NCBI GenBank assembly: GCA_017442365.1
Contig: JAFRZW010000008.1
Coordinates: 1 to 64,000 of the forward strand
Reading direction: 5' to 3'
DNA length: 64,000 nucleotides
DNA from: Rikenellaceae bacterium
Lineage (GTDB): Bacteria > Bacteroidota > Bacteroidia > Bacteroidales > Rikenellaceae
The first letter of the stretch is position 1; the number at the start of each line of letters is the position of its first letter. Below are positions 45,128 to 53,332 of this stretch, one piece after another. Made by a program: the position numbers and the translations under genes. The notes below the pieces were generated by a model. It saw nothing but the letters and a program-made list of their open reading frames with translations, did no database searches and was not told the DNA's origin.

Positions 45128-45500
45128 GCCGCAGAGGCGGGCTCTACCGCTGTCCCCGCAAGGGGAGGGAGGAAAGTCCGGGCAACACAGAGTGCCGTGC
45201 TTCCTAACGGGAAGATGGCCGTGAGGTCATAGTAGCGTAACAGAGAATAACCGCCTGCCGCCCACGTGTGGGCTTGGCGGGTAAGGGTGAAAAGGTGGGG
45301 TAAGAGCCCACCGCTGCCGTGGCGACACGTGCGGGTCAGTACGCCTGACGGGTTGCAAGACCGCGTATACCGACAATTAAGGGTTACTCGTCCAATGTCG
45401 GGGGGTAGGTTGCTGGAAGTGTCGAGTGATCGGCATTGTAGATAAATGGTAGAGGCTCCGCTCGTCGGAGTACAGAACCCGGCTTATACCACCTCTGCAC
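45128..45500 (+). ncRNA. rnpB: RNase P RNA, type A
   Basis: About 373 nt. It removes 5' leaders from tRNA precursors. Universal blocks: GAGGAAAGTCCGGGC, ACAGAGAATAACCGCC, GGGTAAGGGTGAAAAGG, AGATAAATG and ACAGAACCCGGCTTAT. P1 is formed by GCAGAGG (45131-45137) and CCTCTGC (45492-45498). The termini are estimated from P1. Confidence 0.97.
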
Positions 45501-45505
45501 AGCTT

Positions 45506-45543
45506 AAACGGGATCACTCGCTTTGTGAGTGGTCCCGTTTGTT
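45506..45543 (+). terminator. rnpB terminator
   Basis: Stem AAACGGGATCACTC with GAGTGGTCCCGTTT, then TTGTTGT. Confidence 0.85.
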
Positions 45544-45560
45544 GTGATTCAATAAGAACG

Positions 45561-45591
45561 AGAGCCGCACCCCTTTTCGGAGTGCGGCTCT
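45561..45591 (-). terminator. Hairpin after fusA2
   Basis: A 10-bp stem AGAGCCGCAC/GTGCGGCTCT, 21 bases beyond the fusA2 stop. The T-tract is poor. Confidence 0.6.
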
Positions 45592-45612
45592 TGCAATTGT
45601 GTCCGATGAGGA

Positions 45613-47766
45613 TTAATCCTCGTCGGTATCGGTGTAAGCCTTCAACAGCTTGTCCTGCACATCAGCGGGAACCTGCTCGTACGAAGCGAACTTCATCGTG
45701 TACGATGCACGACCGTTGGTCAGCGACGACAGAGTGGTCGAATAGCGATACAACTCTGCCAGAGGCACGCGAGCATTCAGACGATCCAGACCGTGATCCG
45801 ACGACATACCCTCGATCAGTGCGCGGCGGTTCTGCAAGTCGCTCATTACATCACCCATACGGTCGCTCGGCACCAATACCTCGACACTGTAAATAGGCTC
45901 CATAATCTTCGGACCTGCGTTGCGGAATGCCTCCTTGAAGGCGTTACGTGCTGCCAGCTTGAACGAGATTTCGTTCGAATCAACCGGGTGCATCTTACCG
46001 TCGTAGATCACAACGCGGATATCGCGTGCATACGAACCTGTCAGCGGGCCCTCGGTCATCTTCTCGTTGATACCCTTCAAGATCGCGGGCATAAAGCGTG
46101 CGTCGATTGCACCACCAACGATCGAGTTGTAGTACTGCAACTTGCCGCCCCATTCGAGCTCGTACTCCTCCTTACCCTTGATATTAACGGTGATCTCCTT
46201 GCCTGCAACCTTGTACTTGGTAGGCTCGGGCATACCCTCGTAGTAGGGCTCGATAACCATATGTACCTCACCGAACTGACCTGCACCACCCGACTGCTTC
46301 TTGTGGCGGTAGTCTGCCTGAGCAACCTTAGTGATAGTCTCGCGGTAGGGGATACGCGGTGCCATATACTCGATCTCCATCTTGTTCTCGGTCGAGAGGC
46401 GATACTTCAAAATATTGAGGTGGTGCTCACCCTGACCCTGAATGATGGTCTGCTTCAACTCCTTCGAGTACTCAACCAGAATGGTCGGATCCTCATACTT
46501 AGCCTTGTTGAGCAACTCGCCCAGCTTCTCGTCGTCGCCCTGCTTAACAGCCTTGACTGCTGCACGGTAGCGAGCGTCGGGGAATACGATCGGCTCGATC
46601 TCGACCGGTGTCGAGGGTGCCGACAGAGTGTCGTTGGTGCGGGTAGCCTTCAACTTAACGGTGCAACCGATGTCGCCTGCAACCATCTCCGAAACCTTGA
46701 TACGGTTCTTACCGGCAACTGCGAACAACTGCGAGATCTTCTCCTTGTTACCCGTGCGGCTGTTGACCAACTCCATACCCTCGGTGATCTTACCACGAAC
46801 AACGCGGAAGTAGCTGATTTCGCCCAAGTGCTGCTCCACCTGGCTCTTGAATACGAATACAACAGGCTGGCCATTCTCGTCTGCCTCGATCTCCTCACCC
46901 TCGGTCGAGAGGAAGTTGGGAGCGGTCAGCGGGCCGGGAGCCACGTTGATAATGAACTCCATAATACGCTTCGAACCTACGTCGCGCTTAGCCGATGCAC
47001 AGAATACGGGCAGGCAATCACGCTTAGCAACGCCTAACTTCAAACCGCTACGAATATCGTCCTGAGTCAGCGCACCCTTATCGAAGTAGAGCATCATCAG
47101 GTCCTCGTCGTTCTCGGCAGCGGTCTCAACCAGAATCTGGTGCAGCTCCTGAGCGCGCTCCATCTCCTCAGCGGGGATTTCGAGCTCCTCACGAGTACCA
47201 TTCTCGTCGGTGAAACGATACATCTTCATCATCAGTACGTCGATGAACGAATCAAAACCGGGACCCGGATTAACGGGATACTGGACGATCACGGGCTTCA
47301 CACGCGACGATGCGTTGATGCTCTCGATGGTCTCCTCCCAATTAGCATTCTCGGCGTCGAGCTTATTGACGATAGCGATCACGGGCTTGTTGAGCTTACG
47401 AGCGTAGCGAGCCTGAATCTCGGTACCAGCCTCGAAACCCTCGATAGCGCTGATCACACACAGACCAACGTCAGCCACCTTGAATGCCGAGAACAGACTA
47501 CCGCAGAAGTCGTCCGAACCCGGAGTGTCGATGATATTGAGCTTGCGACCCATAAACTCCGAGAACAGAGCGGTCGAATAGATCGAACGTTTGTATTCGT
47601 GCTCGATGTCGGTATTGTCCGAGAGGGTATTCTCGCCTTCGATAGTACCACGACGGTCGATTACCTTACCTTCGTAAGCCATAGCCTCGGCCATCGTGGT
47701 TTTACCCGAGCCGGGGGCACCGATCAGAACGACGTTCTTGATCTCCTTAGTTGAATAGTTTTTCAT
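45613..47766 (-). CDS. fusA2: Elongation factor G paralog EF-G2
   Basis: 717 residues with all five EF-G domains. P-loop GAPGSGKTT (16-24), NKLD (134-137), domain IV region SGGAGQFGEVHMVI. The DTPG motif is followed by Ser84 (DTPGSDDF) where EF-G and EF-Tu carry the catalytic His, and switch I lacks the RGITI sequence (KRSIYST). These are the marks of Bacteroides EF-G2, reported to translocate without GTP hydrolysis during starvation in B. thetaiotaomicron. So it is the EF-G2 branch, not the main EF-G. No clear promoter seen. Monocistronic. Confidence 0.92.
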   Translation of the reverse strand: MKNYSTKEIKNVVLIGAPGSGKTTMAEAMAYEGKVIDRRGTIEGENTLSDNTDIEHEYKRSIYSTALFSEFMGRKLNIIDTPGSDDFCGSLFSAFKVADVGLCVISAIEGFEAGTEIQARYARKLNKPVIAIVNKLDAENANWEETIESINASSRVKPVIVQYPVNPGPGFDSFIDVLMMKMYRFTDENGTREELEIPAEEMERAQELHQILVETAAENDEDLMMLYFDKGALTQDDIRSGLKLGVAKRDCLPVFCASAKRDVGSKRIMEFIINVAPGPLTAPNFLSTEGEEIEADENGQPVVFVFKSQVEQHLGEISYFRVVRGKITEGMELVNSRTGNKEKISQLFAVAGKNRIKVSEMVAGDIGCTVKLKATRTNDTLSAPSTPVEIEPIVFPDARYRAAVKAVKQGDDEKLGELLNKAKYEDPTILVEYSKELKQTIIQGQGEHHLNILKYRLSTENKMEIEYMAPRIPYRETITKVAQADYRHKKQSGGAGQFGEVHMVIEPYYEGMPEPTKYKVAGKEITVNIKGKEEYELEWGGKLQYYNSIVGGAIDARFMPAILKGINEKMTEGPLTGSYARDIRVVIYDGKMHPVDSNEISFKLAARNAFKEAFRNAGPKIMEPIYSVEVLVPSDRMGDVMSDLQNRRALIEGMSSDHGLDRLNARVPLAELYRYSTTLSSLTNGRASYTMKFASYEQVPADVQDKLLKAYTDTDED

Positions 47767-47993
47767 AGTTTTGAGGTTATTTTTGTTTTAGTTTCTAAAT
47801 TTCGCGACCATAAATATATGAATTTTATTTCGAATTCCAAGCGTTCACCCCGAAAATTTTAATTTCGGCGGACGATTTCGGGAGAATCGAGGGCGCGCGA
47901 GCCATTTTTTGCGAAGAGAATGCGAGGTGCTATATATTATAAAGAGGTGCGACGACAAAGGACGAACGGACGCTGGCGAAAGACGAAAGACGC

Positions 47994-48027
47994 AATTCAA
48001 AATGCAAGATTCAAAATTCAAAATTGG
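47994..48027. repeat. Heptad microsatellite
   Basis: TTCAAAA-type units. The whole 676-base gap (47767-48442) is repeats and has no gene I can support. Confidence 0.75.
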
Positions 48028-48053
48028 GGTTTGATTTGATTAAACCTCATTAT

Positions 48054-48108
48054 CTGCGGCTGGGGGGGGGTCGCGCGACTACGTTCGCGCGCCCGCCATA
48101 TGGGCGGG
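48054..48108 (+). repeat. G-run repeat element, copy 4 (right outer arm missing)
   Basis: Left outer arm CTGCGGCT, a run of nine G, inner hairpin CGCGCGA/TTCGCGCG, then directly the tail hairpin CCCGCC-ATAT-GGGCGGG in place of the right outer arm. Confidence 0.7.
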
Positions 48109-48340
48109 TTCTACTTTTTTCGGTCTTACGAATCTTTTTCTGCTTGCAAAACTATTAACCTACTGGAGAATTTGTACGTTCATTTAATTTGCCATATGGG
48201 CGGGTTTTACTGTTTTCGGTTGAGCAAATATTGATCAATTTGCAAAACCAGCAACCTCCTTGCGAACCAGCACATTTGTTTAATCTGCCATATGGGCGGG
48301 TTCTACTTTTTTTCGGTCTGCGACCTAAATCAATGGTAGC
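48095..48340 (+). repeat. 96-bp tandem array of the CATATG tail hairpin
   Basis: GCCATATGGGCGGG starts at 48095, 48191 and 48287, exactly 96 bases apart. Each unit continues with TTYTACTnTTTTCGGT and a segment with TTGCAAAAC. The third unit is cut short near 48340. Confidence 0.8.
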
Positions 48341-48346
48341 TAAGGA

Positions 48347-48393
48347 AAATCGTGAATCGTGAATCTTGAATTTTGAATCTTGAATCTTGAATA
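48347..48393. repeat. Heptad microsatellite
   Basis: TTTTGAA/TCTTGAA units between the array and the terminator. Confidence 0.75.
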
Positions 48394-48425
48394 AAAAAAG
48401 CCCGCCCAATGAGCGGGCGGGTCCC
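48393..48425 (-). terminator. Terminator of the SGNH hydrolase gene
   Basis: Stem CCCGCCC/GGGCGGG with T7 on the minus strand. Confidence 0.8.
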
Positions 48426-48442
48426 CAAAAACCAAATACCAA

Positions 48443-49147
48443 TTAAATATAACCATTAGCCACACGGCAGATAGCGTCAGCAATCACACGATGGCCCTGC
48501 TCGTTGGGGTGGATACCGTCAGCGCAGAAACATTCGCGGTAGTTGCGCTCGACCAGAAAGGGCGTCGTGATGTCGATAATCGGCACGTCAAGCTGCGCTG
48601 AGAGCTTGAACAACTGCAAGTTATACATCTCGTGCCACTGCGTGATATTCTCAACCGAGTGATCGAGCCAGCGCAACACATTACCTCGCTCGGTCGCGTT
48701 CATCGGGCGGGTGAAGGCGTCGAAATAGCGATCGGCAATGATCGGCGGCAGCGACAACAGAATGGGACGCGAGCCAAGCTCACGGATCGTCGCGATCATC
48801 GAGCGATATTGCGCTGTGAAATTGGCAAGCGAAATGATCGGGTGGTGTTCGCCATCGGGGTCGAGAGCGATCTGTTTCCAGCAGTGGTCGCAGTCGTTGC
48901 CGCCAAACTCCATCACCACAAAATCCGACTGCACCACCTGCTCGCGCCAACGCTCCACCTCGCGCAGTCCGTGGCGCGTGGTCGAGCCGAAACGCCCGTG
49001 ATTCTTGATCTCGATACCGAGTGCCGACGCACAACGAGCCGAGAAACTATTTTCCAAAAGTGTGTAACGAGGCGAACAGGTTGCGCTCTTCGGATCGAGT
49101 ACAATGCCGCCCATAATCGAATCGCCAAAGGTTGTGATATGTTTCAT
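48443..49147 (-). CDS. SGNH/GDSL-type hydrolase
   Basis: 234 residues from MKHITTFGDS (49147). Catalytic blocks: Ser10 in FGDSIMGG (I), GGND around Asn82 (III), and DGIHPNEQGH near the end (V) with the Asp and His. Esterase or lipase fold, probably cytoplasmic since no signal peptide is seen; the substrate is unknown. Divergent from a LytTR regulator, each with its own promoter. Confidence 0.92.
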   Translation of the reverse strand: MKHITTFGDSIMGGIVLDPKSATCSPRYTLLENSFSARCASALGIEIKNHGRFGSTTRHGLREVERWREQVVQSDFVVMEFGGNDCDHCWKQIALDPDGEHHPIISLANFTAQYRSMIATIRELGSRPILLSLPPIIADRYFDAFTRPMNATERGNVLRWLDHSVENITQWHEMYNLQLFKLSAQLDVPIIDITTPFLVERNYRECFCADGIHPNEQGHRVIADAICRVANGYI

Positions 49148-49183
49148 CTCAGTTTTCTTTTTGTCGGTCGTGATTTCACATTG

Positions 49184-49215
49184 CAAAACTAACGCCTAAA
49201 TTCTCGGCTGTCAAA
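49184..49215 (-). promoter_or_regulatory. Promoter of the SGNH hydrolase
   Basis: Minus-strand TTTG (49212-49215), 20-base spacer, TAGTTTTG (49184-49191). Confidence 0.75.
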
Positions 49216-49293
49216 AAAATGTGATTACACAGCAAAAATTGTGATTTTTTGCCCATTTTCGTTACTAAAACGCAAATATTGGGACAAAATTCG

Positions 49294-49301
49294 TATATTT
49301 G
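49294..49301 (+). promoter_or_regulatory. Promoter element of the LytTR gene
   Basis: TATATTTG, 34 bases before the start codon. The -33 box is unclear. Confidence 0.55.
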
Positions 49302-49335
49302 TGCGTTCGTCACTACATTAATCGGGACTAAAACA

Positions 49336-50133
49336 ATGAGCGAATTACCCTCGAATTTCCGTCGCGCAGCCTCGCAAGCGATCCATATCGTCGCTCTGCC
49401 GCTGTCGTTTTTTGCCTTCGTGCTAATCTATCGTCCGTTCAATGTCGCCGAGGCGATGACACTCGGACGATTCTCTTTCGGTGTCAATTTGACCCTCATT
49501 TCGTGCGTGATTTTTGGGTCGATGGCGATTATGCGAGGTCTCTTCTACCTCGTGCGCAGGCGCATCGACAGCCTCACATATTTCTTTTGGTGCATTGGCG
49601 AGATGGTCGTGGCGGTCTTCTTCGTTGCGCTCTACGCGTGGCTGATGGAACGTACGGTCGAGCCCTACTTTTTGGTCGTATCGCGCGCTTGCGGGTGGGT
49701 CTTTCCGGTGCTGATCTTCCCATACGTCATAATCACTCTGTCGCTCTTCCTGGCGGCACAAACTCGTTACCGCAACCAACCGAGCGAGGAGCAGCGTATC
49801 CGCTTCTACGACGAACGACACACGCTGAAATTGGTCGTGGCGGCTCAGTCGGTGCTATTTATCGAGGCCGAGGAGAACTACATCAATATCTATTATACGG
49901 ACGAGGATCGTGTGCGTAACTACTTGGTACGCAGGTCGATGAAGTCGATCGAAGAGATCTGTGCAACACACGGATTACTGCGCTGTCATCGTTCGTTCTA
50001 TGTCAATCCAAGCCGCGTGAAGGTGCTGCGCAAGGACCGCGAGGGGGCGATAATGGCCGAGCTCGACACGCCCCAAACGCCCGAAATCCCCGTAACCAAA
50101 CGCTACTACGACGCCCTCTCTGCCGCGCTGTAA
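49336..50133 (+). CDS. Membrane-anchored LytTR-domain regulator
   Basis: 265 residues from MSELPSN. Four hydrophobic segments (about 15-35, 48-72, 79-103, 118-140) precede a LytTR DNA-binding domain (about 165-265: VLFIEAEENYINIYY, then LLRCHRSFYVNPSRVKVL). No receiver domain, so the membrane part is probably the sensor. Related membrane-bound LytTR proteins are known in Bacteroidetes. The target is not evident; the divergent SGNH gene is a candidate. Confidence 0.9.
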   Translation: MSELPSNFRRAASQAIHIVALPLSFFAFVLIYRPFNVAEAMTLGRFSFGVNLTLISCVIFGSMAIMRGLFYLVRRRIDSLTYFFWCIGEMVVAVFFVALYAWLMERTVEPYFLVVSRACGWVFPVLIFPYVIITLSLFLAAQTRYRNQPSEEQRIRFYDERHTLKLVVAAQSVLFIEAEENYINIYYTDEDRVRNYLVRRSMKSIEEICATHGLLRCHRSFYVNPSRVKVLRKDREGAIMAELDTPQTPEIPVTKRYYDALSAAL

Positions 50134-50190
50134 CAACTCGCTCACAGCGGGCACAACAACACCTATATTATATATGGCGCTCCGATCGCG

Positions 50191-50230
50191 GATCAGCGAA
50201 TCGGGGGTCTGCGGGTCAGCGAATCGGGGG
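50191..50230. repeat. Two tandem 23-bp repeats
   Basis: GATCAGCGAATCGGGGG (50191) and GGTCAGCGAATCGGGGG (50214) are spaced 23 bases. The rest of the 50134-50536 gap shows no gene. Confidence 0.6.
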
Positions 50231-50536
50231 ATCGGTGTGCGCGCATTGAGGCGCTCAATCTTGCACACGTCGTAGCGTAAATACAAAATTTACGAAGCCA
50301 ATCTGCACATTTCGCACAATTTGCAATCGCACAAAAAGGCTGTTCTGCTGCATATTTGGGCTTTTTGTAAGCGCGATACAAGACATTATTTTATTATTAT
50401 CGACTGATTTTTGAGGTTATTACAGGCAACAAACTGCGATAACACGACCTATAACACGCCATAACGCACAATATATCAAACTATTAACGCAATACGCCGC
50501 AATTCACGTAGCAGGCAATGGTTTTTGCCGCGAATT

Positions 50537-50568
50537 TTTGGATAATACAATATATCATTGTACATTTG
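50537..50568 (+). promoter_or_regulatory. Promoter of the AraC-family gene
   Basis: TTTG (50537-50540), 20-base spacer, TACATTTG (50561-50568), about 95 bases before the chosen start. Confidence 0.8.
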
Positions 50569-50664
50569 TTCGTGCAAATGCCAAAAGTTGATTGCGTCGC
50601 GGCTATCGGCGTACGATGCAAAACAGGCTGGCGCAATAGTTTCATTCGTAAAAATCAGTTTGTT

Positions 50665-51624
50665 ATGGTAACCAACCTTTCTTCGGCGGTACAACAACCC
50701 GTCATTGCCAAGTACGTGCAGCCCTACCGAAACGGAATCCAATCCTACAACCTCTCGCGCCACGCTATCGGTATGGTCCTACGCGGCAAGAAGTATATCT
50801 ACTCGGGCGACGTACGCCAAGAGATCAATCGCGGCGATCTGTTCTTCCTCGCTACGGGCAACCACTATATTGAGGATCAGCCCGAAACCAATCGACCCTT
50901 CGAGCAGATAATGTTCTACTACACGCCTGCGCAGTTGGCATCGATACTCTCGCAGCTGAGTATCACCTACCACCTCAACATCTCGAACGACCACTCGTGC
51001 GCAGCCTGCCGCGAACAAAACTATGTGGTATGCGAGGCGACAAACACACTGCGAAATTTCTTCATCTCGACCAACCAATACATCAAAGACGAACTCTTCA
51101 ACCACGACGAGACAGCCGAAAATCTGAAAATGACCGAACTGATCTATCTGATTGTTTCGCAGGACGATAGCTGCATCAAGAGCAAGGTGATGGATAACGC
51201 CGACACCTGCAAAGAGAGCTTCGAGCAGATCATCTATGCGCACATTTTCGAGGACATCGCCATCGAAGAGCTGGCGCGAATGTGCAACCGCTCGCTCACC
51301 TCGTTCAAAAAGGAGTTCAAGAAACATTTCAGCGAGCCGCCACATCGCTGGTTTATCAAACAGCGACTGATGCACGCTCGGCTGCTGCTCATCTCGACCA
51401 ACAAATCGATCTCGGAGGTTGGTTTGGAGTGTGGATTCCCCAACACTTCACACTTCATCAAACTATTCAAGAAGGCATACGGACATACGCCCGTCGGCTA
51501 CCGACACCGCCACGTCAATTGTTCGGAGGCAACGGCGGCGGCAAACGGCACATCTGACGATCAATTCGACCACGGGCAACTTCCCATCGACGAGTGCGAG
51601 CCGCCAATGGCTGTCGGCGAGTAG
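50665..51624 (+). CDS. AraC-family transcriptional regulator
   Basis: 319 residues from MVTNLSS; the frame upstream overlaps the promoter, so this start is chosen. Cupin-like sensor half (about 15-110: GMVLRGKKYIYSGDVRQEIN, GDLFFLATGNHY), then a double HTH (about 190-285: DIAIEELARMCNRSLTSFKK and SISEVGLECGFPNTSHFIK). An unusual low-complexity tail of about 45 residues (CSEATAAANGTSDDQ) follows the HTH. Ligand and targets unknown. Confidence 0.93.
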   Translation: MVTNLSSAVQQPVIAKYVQPYRNGIQSYNLSRHAIGMVLRGKKYIYSGDVRQEINRGDLFFLATGNHYIEDQPETNRPFEQIMFYYTPAQLASILSQLSITYHLNISNDHSCAACREQNYVVCEATNTLRNFFISTNQYIKDELFNHDETAENLKMTELIYLIVSQDDSCIKSKVMDNADTCKESFEQIIYAHIFEDIAIEELARMCNRSLTSFKKEFKKHFSEPPHRWFIKQRLMHARLLLISTNKSISEVGLECGFPNTSHFIKLFKKAYGHTPVGYRHRHVNCSEATAAANGTSDDQFDHGQLPIDECEPPMAVGE

Positions 51625-51828
51625 TGATCCGTCAGGTCGAACTGACCTGTTTTATGACGCACACGGAGCCCACACGAAGAGTTTGCGGATTGCTCCGGCA
51701 TTAGAACGATTGTTTCGGAATCCCCGCCGAGTGGTTATAAAACAGATAAATCAATGGGGTAATTTTGAAAATTTTTCATTCAAATTCGCCAAATACCTAA
51801 TAATTTATCATTAATTCCATCAAATTTA

Positions 51829-51860
51829 TTTGGAATTAATGAAATCAATGGTTATATTTG
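51829..51860 (+). promoter_or_regulatory. Orphan promoter
   Basis: TTTG (51829-51832), 20-base spacer, TATATTTG (51853-51860). A perfect match with no reading frame after it. Confidence 0.75.
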
Positions 51861-51865
51861 CATAA

Positions 51866-51970
51866 CAATTCGCGGGAAAGAGCGTCGCGATGACGACATT
51901 CCGCGCGACTCATTAACCTAACTAACCTAACCCGATCCCTCTCGATTTTCAGACCGAGAGGGATCTCATT
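51866..51970 (+). ncRNA. Candidate small RNA
   Basis: About 100 nt between the orphan promoter and a perfect 11-bp hairpin GATCCCTCTCG/CGAGAGGGATC (51934-51965). An inner hairpin CGCGGGAA/TTCCGCG with GTCG/CGAC inside lies at about 51872-51906, then two near-copies of TAACCTAAC. No start codon with a long frame. The 3' T-tract is weak (ATCTCATTTG). Not a family I recognise. The flanking parts of the 51625-52029 gap hold nothing I can support. Confidence 0.5.
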
Positions 51971-52029
51971 TGATGTAGCTATCGGCATTGACGATCGCAC
52001 CTGCCCACACACCAATCAACCGCCACACA

Positions 52030-52062
52030 CAAAAAAAAGCTACGCCCGAAACCGAACGTAGC
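52030..52062 (-). terminator. Terminator of the virion-gene operon
   Basis: Stem GCTACG (52039-52044) with CGTAGC (52057-52062), then T8 on the minus strand. Confidence 0.8.
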
Positions 52063-52082
52063 TTCAAAGATTGGGTGCGCAA

Positions 52083-52517
52083 TTATTTGCCATAATCGCG
52101 CAGGAAGAGCTTCCAACCACAATCGAGAGCCGCGAGTTGTGCCGGCGAAGGCTCGTGTCCCCTCTCGAAACGGCTCATTGCCTCGACAATCGCCCTCAGG
52201 CGCACGTCGCGCGGCAACAATGTCGCCTCGGGATCGACCTCAGCACGCTCGGCCACAAACCGAATGTAGCTCTTGGTGTCATTTTCGAGCGGCGGGGCCC
52301 AACGGGTTACGATCCCACGCAGGGTGTCGATCGAGTAGCGACGACGGTACGATTCGAGCAGCACAAACATCGCTCGATAGCCCCACTCGTCGCTCTCGAA
52401 CTCTTTGAACGCAGGGTCGCACGAAGGGCGTCGCTCGCCACGGTAACGCACACCGCAACGGCGGATATTGCCTGGGTTATGGTTGCGTTCGGCGCGTGTC
52501 AGAGGTCGCTGTTTCAT
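52083..52517 (-). CDS. Phage P5-type lysis/structural protein
   Basis: 144 residues. It has the NPGNIR motif near the start (ERNHNPGNIRRCG), FESDEWGYRAMFVLLESYR and TRWAPPLENDTKSYI, the layout of Bacteroidetes phage proteins annotated as structural protein P5 and thought to act on peptidoglycan. No clear catalytic residues can be named. Overlaps the holin gene by 41 bases; last gene of the operon. Confidence 0.8.
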   Translation of the reverse strand: MKQRPLTRAERNHNPGNIRRCGVRYRGERRPSCDPAFKEFESDEWGYRAMFVLLESYRRRYSIDTLRGIVTRWAPPLENDTKSYIRFVAERAEVDPEATLLPRDVRLRAIVEAMSRFERGHEPSPAQLAALDCGWKLFLRDYGK

Positions 52518-52956
52518 CGTTTATAGGTAGTTGAGTTCCAATGGTTTGCGAGAGCTGTTTCTGCATAAAACGCCTCAACCATCGGAAGGGTGGATAGTTG
52601 CACGCCTCGGCTCCATTTTCGAGAAAGCTCCACATCTCGACACCGCAGACGAAGCCCGTAAATAGATTAGCCAAACGCAGGTGCGCAAAGCCCAGAATGA
52701 GCGAGTCGATCAGCCAAGCGAGAGCAATCCCGACTACGATCACGACTGCCTTGCGAATGGTATCCCACGCGCGGTGGCTCTCGAAACTCCACACCTGCCC
52801 CAAACGTGAGGCTCGATGGCGCGAGGCTACGACACCCGTAATGAAATCGACTGCCACGAAGGTAATGGCACAACAGACAAGCCCCGCAATCGGGGCAAAT
52901 ATCCCGACAATGGCCGACAGCACGCCAAAAATCAGTTTGAAAAGAGTGTTTTCCAT
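52477..52956 (-). CDS. Phage holin-family protein
   Basis: 159 residues from MENTLFK (52956). Three to four hydrophobic segments (about 8-45, 70-110) with the conserved VAVDFITGVVAS block seen in toxin-secretion/phage-lysis holins, and a charged C-terminal tail. Together with the downstream P5-type gene it makes a lysis cassette. Confidence 0.85.
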   Translation of the reverse strand: MENTLFKLIFGVLSAIVGIFAPIAGLVCCAITFVAVDFITGVVASRHRASRLGQVWSFESHRAWDTIRKAVVIVVGIALAWLIDSLILGFAHLRLANLFTGFVCGVEMWSFLENGAEACNYPPFRWLRRFMQKQLSQTIGTQLPINDETATSDTRRTQP

Positions 52957-52997
52957 AAGCGAAAAAAGGTTTGATGTAAATTCAAAACGCAAGATTC

Positions 52998-53215
52998 CCC
53001 GCCATATGGGCGGGCTTTGCTGTTTTCGGTTTAGCCAACCCTAATCAGTTTGCAAAACCAGCAACCGCCTTGCGAATCTTATGCATTTTTTTGCTGATGG
53101 GCGGGCTTTGCTGTTATTACCTTGTATTCAGAATACGCACACTCGGTGGCTGGGGGGGCGTGCGACAAGTCGCACGAGCCACCGAATGTGTGTCAAAATC
53201 GAAGATTTTGCCAAT
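52998..53215 (+). repeat. CATATG tail hairpins (two, 91 bp apart) and G-run element copy 5
   Basis: Tail hairpin CCCGCC-ATAT-GGGCGGG (52998-53014) and a degenerate repeat of it at 53093. Then a complete G-run element (53138-53215): outer stem CACACTCGGTGGCT/AGCCACCGAATGTG, G7, inner hairpin GTGCGAC/GTCGCAC, tail hairpin CAAAATC/GATTTTG, CCAAT. It sits inside the virion operon (gap 52957-53332), which has no gene here. Confidence 0.8.
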
Positions 53216-53261
53216 TAGTTTTGCTTCTTTGAATAGCAACCAAAATCATTGATAGCAAAGG

Positions 53262-53325
53262 AATTATTTTGAATTTCGAATTCTTAATTCTTAATTTTGA
53301 ATCTTGAATTTTGAATCTTGAATTG
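53262..53325. repeat. Heptad microsatellite
   Basis: TTTTGAA/TCTTGAA units ending just after the connector-like gene's stop. Confidence 0.8.
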
Positions 53326-53332
53326 CAACCGC

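Noticed and set aside
48095..48340. CRISPR array
   Set aside because: Units of 96 bases include their spacers and differ only slightly; there are three copies with no short repeats separated by unique spacers, and no cas genes.
48155..48442. Open frame of 95 residues over the repeats
   Set aside because: Lies entirely within heptads, tandem hairpins and the terminator; composition is that of repeats.
53138..53215. Integron attC site
   Set aside because: Shape is similar, but the GTTRRRY/RYYYAAC core sites are missing and no integrase is in the window.
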